From the NCBI GenBank assembly GCA_965208525.1, contig OZ242340.1, positions 2,418,001 to 2,482,000 of the forward strand: DNA of 64,000 bases, written 5' to 3'. The position numbers were made by a program, and so were the translations under genes. Below are positions 26,410 to 34,014 of this stretch, in pieces. This DNA comes from VXYL01 sp965208525. Lineage in GTDB: Bacteria > Pseudomonadota > Gammaproteobacteria > Pseudomonadales > Azotimanducaceae. Position 1 is the first letter of the stretch. Each line of letters starts with the position of its first letter. Below the pieces are notes generated by a model. It was not told the origin of the DNA. It did not search any database and saw only the letters and a program-made list of their open reading frames with translations.

Positions 26410-26546
26410 TGTTCGAGAGATACGTCAACGTGACCGAGAACATCCGGGTGGAGCGCAACTGGTGGATGCTGTTGAAGTACGGCATCGGCCTGCCGCTCCT
26501 CGGGATCGTGCCCACCGTCGTCGTGTTCTGGCTCTGGATACTCTGA
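26409..26546 (+). CDS. Small membrane protein, cassette gene B2 (45 aa)
   Basis: The 45-residue product reads MFERYVNVTENIRVERNWWM, then LLKYGIGLPLLGIVPTVVVF and WLWIL. It keeps the length, both tryptophans, the KYGIGL turn and the exact FWLWIL end of B1, with changes spread over the sequence. That pattern indicates selection on the protein. A terminator hairpin follows at 26553. Confidence 0.7.
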   Translation: MFERYVNVTENIRVERNWWMLLKYGIGLPLLGIVPTVVVFWLWIL

Positions 26547-26552
26547 CCGGTT

Positions 26553-26580
26553 GCGGCCCCTTCCTTCGGGGAGGGGCCGC
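26553..26580 (+). terminator. Hairpin terminator after cassette copy 2
   Basis: GCGGCCCC pairs with GGGGCCGC around a stem-loop rich in CCTTCGGG, the same arrangement as at 24830-24859. It lies between the convergent B2 gene and the recombinase gene and may serve both directions. Confidence 0.6.
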
Positions 26581-26643
26581 CGCCGACCACTTGCGCGTGC
26601 GGCCAGGGGGTGACGGTCCTTCGAGGATCGTCTGGCGGCCGTC

Positions 26644-27810
26644 TCAGGCCACGTACGCCGCCCAGTCCGCCATCAGCGCGCGCCGCCGGTCGAACAGGTC
26701 GCTGCGCCGGTAGGCGGCTTCCACGCGGTCGCCGTTGACGTGCGCAAGGGCGAGCTCGCAGACCTCGCGCGGGGCGTCCGTGCACTCGGCGGCCCAGTCG
26801 CGGAAGCTCGAGCGGAAGCCGTGCGGCACCGCGTCGACGCCCAGCGTGCGCATGAGCTCCGAGAGGCACTTCTGGGGCATCGCGCGGCCGCGCGGCGACG
26901 GGAACACCCAGCCGTCCGCCACGGCCAGTTCGCGGGCCTCGTCGAGCACCTCGAGGGCGCGGTCCGACAGCGGCACCCGGTGCTCGCGGCCGTTCTTCAT
27001 GCGCTCGGCAGGAATCGTCCACACCGCGCCGTCGCGGTCGATCTCCTCCCTGCGCGCGTTGCGCACCTCGCCCGAGCGGGTGGCGGTCAGCACCAGGAAC
27101 TCGAACGCCAGCCGAATGCCGGGGCTGGCGTCGCAGCCCCGCACCCGCGCGAGCGCGGCGCGGACCTCGGCATGGGGCAGCGCCCGCTGGTGGCGCTGCA
27201 CCGGAGGGGTCCTCGGCAGCGCCGCGGAGATCGCGTCGCCGGCGGGGTTGTCGGCGCGCAGGCCCTGCGCGACCGCCCACTTCATGACCGCGCCGATGCG
27301 CTGGCGCACCCGACCGGCGGTCACCCTCTTGGAGGACCAGATCGGCAGCAGCACCGCCATGACGTCGGCGCTCGTCACGGCGTCGACGGTCTTGGCGCCG
27401 AGCCGCGGCAGGGCGTAGGCGGCGAGGCTCGCGCGCCACTGGCGTTCGGAGCCGCGGCGGTCCTTCCAGTGCGGGGCGTGGATCCCGATGACGGTCTCCA
27501 GCGCCTCGGCGAAGGTCGGCACGGCCTTGCCCGAGCGCCTTGGATCGCGGCCCTGGGCGATGGCGCGGGCGTTCTCCAGCGCGCGCTCGCGGGCCATGGC
27601 GAGGGTGACGACCGGGTAGCGGCCGAGGCCGAGGCTGGTGGGCCTGCCGTCGATGCGGACGCTCTGCGTCCAGGACTTGTTGAGGCCGCCGCGCAGCGCG
27701 GGCCGGACGAGCAGTCCGAGGCCGAGCCCGCCGCGGCCGTCGCCGTAGCGGCCGGGTCGGTTGGCGTTTCGGACGAAGGTTGCGGACAGCATGAGGGGTC
27801 GATTGTTCAC
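26644..27810 (-). CDS. Tyrosine recombinase, P4-type integrase
   Basis: The 388-residue protein has a DUF4102-like N-terminal arm-binding domain (SWTQSVRIDGRPTSLGLGRY, VTLAMARERALENARAIAQG). A SAM-like core-binding domain is followed by a catalytic domain with LTATRSGEVRNARREEID (Arg), HGFRSSFRDWAAE (His-x-x-Arg) and LAHVNGDRVEAAYRRSDL (His and nucleophile Tyr). Such integrases insert islands at chromosomal sites, often tRNA genes, but no tRNA gene is visible here. It lies at the right edge of island 1, start facing the HMGR-MVK gene. A fossil of a close relative is at 50719. Confidence 0.92.
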   Translation of the reverse strand: MNNRPLMLSATFVRNANRPGRYGDGRGGLGLGLLVRPALRGGLNKSWTQSVRIDGRPTSLGLGRYPVVTLAMARERALENARAIAQGRDPRRSGKAVPTFAEALETVIGIHAPHWKDRRGSERQWRASLAAYALPRLGAKTVDAVTSADVMAVLLPIWSSKRVTAGRVRQRIGAVMKWAVAQGLRADNPAGDAISAALPRTPPVQRHQRALPHAEVRAALARVRGCDASPGIRLAFEFLVLTATRSGEVRNARREEIDRDGAVWTIPAERMKNGREHRVPLSDRALEVLDEARELAVADGWVFPSPRGRAMPQKCLSELMRTLGVDAVPHGFRSSFRDWAAECTDAPREVCELALAHVNGDRVEAAYRRSDLFDRRRALMADWAAYVA

Positions 27811-28088
27811 TTCCCGTTCCCTGTTCGGTTACAAGGGGATGTTGAGAAGCAGTGTGCCCCGGCGGTGCCCGATACGCCAAAAAGTTTATGTTTATCGGCA
27901 GGTTAAAGGACTTCCGGCGAAGTCCTGCAACCCCCGAAAACCGCCCTTCGGCGGTGGGCTTGTCCCGTCCCATCTCGATTCCGTTGACCCGTTCACGACG
28001 GGCGGGGACAACCCCTGCGGGGCACTAGAACGGCATCGGCACTCGGTGGCAGAAACGGCGCACGCTCGTAGTCGAAAGGTGAGCGACT
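27811..28088. other. Junction between recombinase and HMGR-MVK gene
   Basis: No gene is seen. The first part is AT-richer (AAAAAGTTTATGTTTATC near 27880) and could hold the recombinase promoter or attachment core. Two small hairpins follow: GGACTT/AAGTCC near 27908-27925 and CCGCC/GGCGG near 27950. This is the most likely place for the right attachment site of island 1, but I could not find its partner repeat by eye. Confidence 0.4.
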
Positions 28089-28152
28089 GCGAACCTGCAG
28101 ACCGGCACGTTTGCGAAGCAAACTGCCGACGCGCCCGCAAGGGCGCGCTAGC
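28089..28152 (-). repeat. Double-hairpin intergenic repeat, copy 2
   Basis: This is the inverted counterpart of 9923-9985: the same GCGCGCCCTTGCGGGCGCG hairpin, then a GGCAGTTTGC/GCAAAC stem. The first hairpin contains the TAG stop of the HMGR-MVK gene in GCTAGC. It probably acts in mRNA 3'-end formation or protection. Confidence 0.75.
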
Positions 28153-30427
28153 TCACGTCGAAGGCGAAGGCCTCGTAGCCAGCGGATTTAATGCCGGACA
28201 TCACCTGATCGGTGCCGTCGGGACAGAGAGCCACGATGGCGCCGCCGCCACCACCACCGGTGAGCTTCGCGCCGGCGGCGCCGTGTCGCCGAGCGATCTC
28301 GACAAGCTCCTCGACTTCCTTGGTCGAGACCTGCAACGCGTTGAGGAAGCCGTGGCACAGGTTCATCAGTTCCCCGAGTTCGAGCAGCGAACCGTTCCGC
28401 GCGGCTTCGGCACCGGCGTTGGTGAGCGTCTCGATCTGATCGAAGATCGCATCGTAGCGAGCCGGCCTCTGCCGCCAGGATTCGGCGACTCGGGCCACGG
28501 ACTTCGCGGTAAGACTCTCCTTGCCGGTGAGGCCGATGACCAGCGGCAACGGCCGAGCGAGCTCCACCTCCTCGATCGACTCGCTGCGGCCCGCCGCCCG
28601 CGCCCGGAACAGCAGCAGCTTGCCGAGGGTGGCCACGGTGTTGTCGACACCGGACGGGGTGCCGTGGGCGGTGCGCTCGCATTCAAAGGCGAACTCGTTG
28701 ACCGCCGCGTCCGTCAGGCCGAGGCTGAAGTGCCGATCGAGGGCGCGGATCACGCTCACGGCCAGCGCCGCGGAACTGCCGAGCCCCATGCCCCGGGGAA
28801 CGTCGGGGAACGCCTCGATGGTCATGGCGCGTCCGTCGAGATCGAGTTGCTGCAGCAACGTCGCCACCATTCCCGCAGCGCCGGTCGGGCGCTCGCTGAT
28901 TGGGGCGATGCGCTGTTCGAGGCCCCAACGGGGGACCAGGAGGCGCACGCCGTCGGTCGCGTCGACAACGCGGGCCTCGACCGCCAGAGGAGTCGGCGCG
29001 GCCAAGGCCGATCGACCGTACACCACGGCATGTTCCCCAAGAATGATGACCTTTCCGGACGCCGAGCTCCGCGACTCTTGGTCCGACGCCGCCACGACGG
29101 TCTTTCGCGTCAGTTGGCGCGCCACCTCCTCGGCCTTCCAGACCTTGACCTCGCCGCTCTCGATCAAGCGCTCGACAACCTCGTCGAACAGTTCATCCGG
29201 CACGCCGGCGGCGGAGACGACGCTGCGGGCATGCAGCGTCATGTGGTTCTGCTGGATGCCGGCGGTTGCGAGCGAGCGTAGCGCGGCATAGTTCTGCGCC
29301 AACCCGACTGCGCCGATCACGGCCGCTAGCTGCGCGGCATTGGGATTTCCGAGCAGGCGGTGGCTCAGGCGCACGGTCGGGTTGGTCTCCAGCGGGGCGC
29401 CGACGGTGCCGACCTTCATCGGCATCTCGATCTGCCCGACGAGATCGCCGTTGTCGGCGGCGAACCACCTTGTCAGTGCCCGATACGATCCGGTGCGCGC
29501 CGCATACGCGTGGGCGGCGGCTTCGATGGCTCGAAAGTCGTTGCCGGTGGCGATTGCCACGGCATCCACGCCGTTCATGATGCCCTTGTTGTGGGTTGTG
29601 GCGCGGTAGGGATCCACCAAGGCAAGGTCGTTGGCCAACACGATCCCATCGCGCACTTCCGTGCCGGCGTAATCGCGCATGGCGAGATTCTGCACGGGGA
29701 TGCGCACGTCGGCCCGCACCAGCGCACGGTCGGCGAGGTTCGACAGGATGCGGAGGAAGACCTTGCCGCCGGTGATCGCCTCCACCAGGCTCGCGACGCC
29801 TTCGCACATGCCGTTGACGACGTTGGCGCCCATGGCGTCGCGCGTGTCCACCAGAAGATGCAGCACGAGCATGTCGCGTTCCGCGCCTTCGGGGCTGCCG
29901 CCCTCCGGGACCCGGTGATGGAAGACCTCGATTTCCTTGGCGCCACCGCCCCTGGCAACCATCTTTGGATGCAGGCTGTTGGCAAGGTTGATTATCTCCT
30001 CTTGTCTCTCGAGCAGGGTCTGGCGGGCGAGCTCGAGGTCCGGCACGTCGACGACCTGCACCTGGCCGATGAGTACCGGGTCCGTGACCTCGGTGCGGTA
30101 GCCGCCGGACAGGCGCGCCGTGCGTGCCGCGCCCGAGAGGCCAGCGACGATTGAAGGCTCCTCCACCGCGAGCGGCACGATCACTTCCCGCCCGTCGATC
30201 AGAAAGTTGAGCCCGACGCCCATGGGCAGGCCGAACACGCCAACAACGTTCTCGATCATCTTGTCGGCGAGATGCGCCTTCAACGTGTGCGTGCCCGTGT
30301 CGAGCGCAACGAGGTCCTCTTCGGTCAACGCCGTTCGGTCGCGAAGCGCGGTGATGCGCGCGCCGATGTCGAGCTTGAAGAAGCTCGGGATTCGCGACCC
30401 CAACGCGGCTGGTTGCGATTGGGACAT
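28148..30427 (-). CDS. Fused HMG-CoA reductase (class II) and mevalonate kinase
   Basis: The ATG at 30427 (MSQSQPAALGSRIPSFFKLD) gives 759 residues. Residues about 1-440 are a class II HMG-CoA reductase: ENVVGVFGLPMGVGLNFLID, DAMGANVVNGMCEG, TTHNKGIMNGVDAVAIATGN with the catalytic Lys, and GIQQNHMTLHARS with the catalytic His. After a short linker, residues about 455-759 are a GHMP-family mevalonate kinase: SASGKVIILGEHAVVYG, the ATP loop PRGMGLGSSAALAVSVI, TAHGTPSGVDNTVATLG and GAKLTGGGGGGAIVAL. One chain would thus make mevalonate and phosphorylate it. There is no stop or frameshift at the junction. Idi lies upstream on the same strand, which supports the pathway role. Confidence 0.93.
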   Translation of the reverse strand: MSQSQPAALGSRIPSFFKLDIGARITALRDRTALTEEDLVALDTGTHTLKAHLADKMIENVVGVFGLPMGVGLNFLIDGREVIVPLAVEEPSIVAGLSGAARTARLSGGYRTEVTDPVLIGQVQVVDVPDLELARQTLLERQEEIINLANSLHPKMVARGGGAKEIEVFHHRVPEGGSPEGAERDMLVLHLLVDTRDAMGANVVNGMCEGVASLVEAITGGKVFLRILSNLADRALVRADVRIPVQNLAMRDYAGTEVRDGIVLANDLALVDPYRATTHNKGIMNGVDAVAIATGNDFRAIEAAAHAYAARTGSYRALTRWFAADNGDLVGQIEMPMKVGTVGAPLETNPTVRLSHRLLGNPNAAQLAAVIGAVGLAQNYAALRSLATAGIQQNHMTLHARSVVSAAGVPDELFDEVVERLIESGEVKVWKAEEVARQLTRKTVVAASDQESRSSASGKVIILGEHAVVYGRSALAAPTPLAVEARVVDATDGVRLLVPRWGLEQRIAPISERPTGAAGMVATLLQQLDLDGRAMTIEAFPDVPRGMGLGSSAALAVSVIRALDRHFSLGLTDAAVNEFAFECERTAHGTPSGVDNTVATLGKLLLFRARAAGRSESIEEVELARPLPLVIGLTGKESLTAKSVARVAESWRQRPARYDAIFDQIETLTNAGAEAARNGSLLELGELMNLCHGFLNALQVSTKEVEELVEIARRHGAAGAKLTGGGGGGAIVALCPDGTDQVMSGIKSAGYEAFAFDVS

Positions 30428-30633
30428 GGCTGGCAGTCCTCGTTGAACATCCACAGGCACGAGCGTAAGCGAATGCGGGCAGATCTTCCATGCGGCACCT
30501 TGGCGCTGTCGTGCCCCAAGAGGGGCGCCTCGGCAAGGGGCGAGCGGTGCGTGGGCCTATCGGCGGCTAGCCCGTCGGGCAGTGTCGATTCGCGAACGTT
30601 GGACGGGCTACGAACGGCAGGAGCGTGAACGCC

Positions 30634-31203
30634 TCATGGCGGCGCGATCTCGGCCGGGAAATCCGTTCTAAGGCGCTTCCACTCGATCTTGAACCACGGC
30701 GTGAACTGCGCCGGTGCCGTTTTGACCTCCCGATCGAGATCATCGGGCGAGATCCAGCGCCACTCGGCGATTTCCGTCGCGTTGACTCGCGGCGGCGGTG
30801 AGCCGTGGCTGACGAACACGGAGCAAAGTTCGAACTCGCTCCCGGCATCCACAAAGGTTGCCCGGTACTGGAACTTGAACAGGAACTCCGGCTCGACGGC
30901 GAGCCCGAGTTCCTGTTCGGCGCGTCGAACCACCGCTTGCGGCAGCTCCTCGCCCCGTCGCGGGTGGGAGCAGCAGGCGTTGGACCAGAACTCCGGCCAC
31001 AACCGCTTGTCCCGGTGCCGCTTCTGCAACAGCGTCTCGCCGGCGGCATTGAAGACGAAGAGCGAAAACGCCCGGTGCAGCACGCCGTCGCCGTCATGGC
31101 AGGAAGCCTTGTCGAGTGTCCCGACTTCACGATCCTCTCCGTCGACCAAGATCAACGGCTCGTCGTCGTGGGAGACGACCTCGAATCGAGTTGCAGGGGA
31201 CAT
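30634..31203 (-). CDS. idi: Isopentenyl-diphosphate delta-isomerase, type 1
   Basis: The ATG at 31203 (MSPATRFEVVSHDDEPLILV) starts the conserved 189-residue protein; the longer open frame is antisense to the next gene. Type 1 Idi features are present: GVLHRAFSLFVFN with a metal-binding His, WSNACCSHPRRGEE with the catalytic Cys, and a Nudix-like VRRAEQELGL with catalytic and metal-binding acids. The late YRATF and EIAEWRWISPDDL also fit. It interconverts IPP and DMAPP. It lies about 200 bases upstream of the HMGR-MVK gene in the same direction and may be in one transcription unit. Confidence 0.92.
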   Translation of the reverse strand: MSPATRFEVVSHDDEPLILVDGEDREVGTLDKASCHDGDGVLHRAFSLFVFNAAGETLLQKRHRDKRLWPEFWSNACCSHPRRGEELPQAVVRRAEQELGLAVEPEFLFKFQYRATFVDAGSEFELCSVFVSHGSPPPRVNATEIAEWRWISPDDLDREVKTAPAQFTPWFKIEWKRLRTDFPAEIAPP

Positions 31204-31423
31204 GGCGCGCGAGTGTAGCCGCTCAGGCGCAGGAACGCATTCGACGGCGAAGAACCAGAAGGTGCGACCCGTGCCCTCCTCGCGAGACGGGCGCCGTCGG
31301 CGCCCACTCTGCCGGCGCAGCTTGTCCCACCAACGGGGGTGGAAGTAGGCTTCGCGCATCGGAGCGAGGCTTGTGCGGCTCGGGAGCGTACCCGTCCAAA
31401 GGCTCCGCCATGTTGAGCGAGCC

Positions 31424-32191
31424 GTGGCCAAGAACATCGTCGATGCCGTGCGCGAGGTTTGCCTGTCGTTCCCCGAGGCCGAGGAGCGTCCAGGTCGCGG
31501 TATGCCGGACTACCGGGTACGCGACAAGACCTTCGCCACGTTGGCGGTGAACCACCATGGCGACGGCCGCTTGGCGCTGTGGCTGAACTCGCCCCCCGGC
31601 GCGCAGCAGTTGCATGTGTCGGGCGAGCCGGAGCTCTACTTCGTGCCGCAATATGTTGGCCCCCGCGGCTGGCTTGGCGTGCATCTCGACCGTGGCAACG
31701 ATTGGCGCACCATCGCCATCCGGGTCCGCGAGGCCTACGAGAAGGTCGCACCGAGGGCCTTGACCCACGACATGGGCGAAGCCATTGCCATCGAGCCGCC
31801 CACCGAGACCATCGACCCTGAAGACTTCGATCCGCTTGTGGCGCCAAGCGCGCAGGCAACCTTGGCGCGACTGCGGGAACTGATCGCGAAGCTGCCGGAA
31901 ACGTCAGAGGCTGCCCAGTTTGGCAACCCGGCGTGGAAGGCGGGGCGCAAGACCTTCCTTTCTGCCCATCGGCGCCGCAAGCGCATGAAGCTGGAGCTTT
32001 GGGTGGGGCCCGACCTGCAGGCTACTCTGGCCGAGGACCGGCGCTTCGTCATTCCGCGCTACATCGGCCACCGGGGCTGGATCGAACTCGACGTCGAGGA
32101 ACGCATCGACTGGGACGAGGTGGCCGGGCTCATCCTCGGCAGCTACCGCCACTTTGCGCTGAAGCGGATGCTGAAGGTGCTTGACTCCTGA
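31424..32191 (+). CDS. Tandem MmcQ/YjbR-family protein
   Basis: GTG 31424 (VAKNIVDAVREVCLSFPEAE) is the best start, though the frame is open from 31373. The 255-residue protein contains two copies of the MmcQ/YjbR (CyaY-like, DUF419) fold. The first has FATLAVNHHGDGRLALWLN and YFVPQYVGPRGWLGVHLDR. The second has FLSAHRRRKRMKLELWVGPD and FVIPRYIGHRGWIELDVEE. Both carry the conserved GxxGW...D pattern and end in a helical segment. YjbR-like domains are DNA-binding-like folds with unclear cellular roles. It is divergent from idi. Confidence 0.8.
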   Translation: MAKNIVDAVREVCLSFPEAEERPGRGMPDYRVRDKTFATLAVNHHGDGRLALWLNSPPGAQQLHVSGEPELYFVPQYVGPRGWLGVHLDRGNDWRTIAIRVREAYEKVAPRALTHDMGEAIAIEPPTETIDPEDFDPLVAPSAQATLARLRELIAKLPETSEAAQFGNPAWKAGRKTFLSAHRRRKRMKLELWVGPDLQATLAEDRRFVIPRYIGHRGWIELDVEERIDWDEVAGLILGSYRHFALKRMLKVLDS

Positions 32192-32321
32192 CCGAGGGCG
32201 CCCCTGACAAGGCGCCAACTGCACTACCGGGCGACGTTGGGCAGAACCCCCGGTGCCGGCGCTGGACTATCCCACCTGCCTGTGGCACAACGCGTGCGAG
32301 AAACGAAAACCGGGAGCCGAC

Positions 32322-33647
32322 ATGGCCGAACCCCAATCCGCCATCACCAACGCGCAGACAACCAACCTCGAAGTGCGGCAACAGTGGCAAATCGACCCAC
32401 ATCAAGATGTTGCCTCCATTCCCTTGGCGGAGCTCAATCCCGCCCATCCCGCGCGATTCCAGGCCAACACCGCGCTGCCGGTGTTCGAGCGCCTGCGCCG
32501 CGAAGACCCGGTGCATCTCACCGCAGAAAGCCAGTTCGACCGCTATTGGTCCATCGCCCGCTACGACGACATCAAGGCCATCGACACCAACCATGCCGTG
32601 TTCTCGTCCGACCTCGGCAACGGCGGCATCCGCCTCGGTTGGCGCCCGACCGCGGAAGACGAGCGCAACACGCTCTTTCACCTGCCCATGTTCATCATGG
32701 AAGACCCGCCCAAGCACGACGCCCAACGCAAGGTGGTCGCGCCCATGTTCACGCCGCGCCGGCTTGCCGAGCTCTCCGATCTCATCCGTTCCCGCGCCGG
32801 CGCGATTCTGGACGAGCTTCCCGAAGGCGAGACCTTCAACTGGGTGCGGCGGGTTTCGGTGGAGCTCACCGGGCAAATGCTGGCGACCCTGTTTGACGTG
32901 CCGCAGGAGGACCGGCACCTGTTGATTCACTGGTCGGACACGGTGGAGCGCATTCCGGACCCGAACTACTTCGAGAGCATGGAGGAGGGCTTCAAGGAAC
33001 TGTGGAAGTGCTTCGAGTACTTCAATGAGGTGTGGCAGGAACGCGCTGCCCGCAGCGAGCCGGGCGACGACCTGATCTCCTTCCTCGTGCACGGCGAAGC
33101 CACTCGCAACATGCCGCCCAATGAGTTCCTCGGCAACATGCTGCTGCTCATCGTCGGCGGCAACGACACCACCCGCAACTCCATCTCCGGTGGCGTGCTT
33201 GCCCTGAACGAGCACCCCGACCAGTTCGCGCTCTTGCGTAGCGATCCGGGCCTGATCCCCAACATGGCTTCCGAGGTGATTCGCTGGCAGTCGCCGGTGG
33301 CGCACATGTGCCGCACGGCGATGGAGGACATCGAGGTCGGCGGCAAGACCATCAAGAAGTGGGACAAGGTGTGCATGTGGTACTACTCCGGCAATCGCGA
33401 CGAGGACGCCTTCGACAGTGCCGGCGAGTTCCGCATCGACCGCCCCGACGCCCGCAAGCACCTCGCCTTCGGCTTCGGCATCCACCGGTGCCTTGGCAAC
33501 CGACTCGCGGAGATGCAGCTGCGCATCATATGGGAGGAGATCCTGAGCCGCTTCAGCGCGGTGGAGTTGGCCGGCGAGCCGAAGTATCTGCTCTCGAGCT
33601 TCATCCACGGCATCACGGACCTGCCGGTGCAGGTGCGGCGGAAGTAA
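32322..33647 (+). CDS. Cytochrome P450, CYP153-like
   Basis: ATG 32322 (MAEPQSAITNAQTTNLEVRQ) has GGGAGCC upstream and gives 441 residues. The I-helix is LIVGGNDTTRNSISGGVLAL, the K-helix ExxR lies in ASEVIRWQSP, and the haem loop is FGFGIHRCLGNRLAEMQLR with the Cys ligand. The GGNDTTRNS I-helix, the opening SIPLAELNPAHPARFQANT and DDIKAIDTNHAVFSSD match CYP153-type alkane or terpene omega-hydroxylases better than steroid P450s. Such enzymes need ferredoxin and reductase, and neither is in the window. Confidence 0.88.
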   Translation: MAEPQSAITNAQTTNLEVRQQWQIDPHQDVASIPLAELNPAHPARFQANTALPVFERLRREDPVHLTAESQFDRYWSIARYDDIKAIDTNHAVFSSDLGNGGIRLGWRPTAEDERNTLFHLPMFIMEDPPKHDAQRKVVAPMFTPRRLAELSDLIRSRAGAILDELPEGETFNWVRRVSVELTGQMLATLFDVPQEDRHLLIHWSDTVERIPDPNYFESMEEGFKELWKCFEYFNEVWQERAARSEPGDDLISFLVHGEATRNMPPNEFLGNMLLLIVGGNDTTRNSISGGVLALNEHPDQFALLRSDPGLIPNMASEVIRWQSPVAHMCRTAMEDIEVGGKTIKKWDKVCMWYYSGNRDEDAFDSAGEFRIDRPDARKHLAFGFGIHRCLGNRLAEMQLRIIWEEILSRFSAVELAGEPKYLLSSFIHGITDLPVQVRRK

Positions 33648-34014
33648 GGTCTGCGGCTACGCCCGCGCCGGCATCCCCGAATCCTGGATCGTGGCGTGGA
33701 CGCGGGCCGTGAGCGGATTCACGTCTTCACCCAACCCGCCGGCATCACGTATCAGACCTAGGTCACCTTCACGCGAGGCGAGGCGATCCGCTGCACGTCA
33801 ATCCCCGGCCTGCAGCTGAAAGTCGACCACGCGTTCGACGGTTGAGCGCGCGGCGTTATCCCGCTTGGGGGGACACCTTGCTCTCGCACGCGGCGACAGG
33901 GGGAGCGTGTCGGCTCTGAGCCGTGATGTTCTGCAACTGTCGGCACCAAAAGCGTGCCTTGCGCGCGGGGGAGGGCAGTGCGCCCTCCCCCAAGAGACCT
34001 CGCTCTGTGGCGAT
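33648..34014. other. Intergenic region between convergent P450 and thiolase genes
   Basis: No gene is recognised. The only clear structure is the hairpin at 33965-33989. Confidence 0.45.
33965..33989. terminator. Perfect 10-bp GC hairpin between convergent genes
   Basis: GGGGGAGGGC (33965-33974) pairs with GCCCTCCCCC (33980-33989) around AGTGC. It lies 25 bases beyond the thiolase stop and about 320 beyond the P450 stop. No U tract is present on either side. It may still protect or end both messages. Confidence 0.5.

Noticed and set aside
27811..28147. tRNA gene as integration target of the recombinase
   Set aside because: No T-loop GTTCRA.. motif with flanking stems is present; the hairpins are too short.
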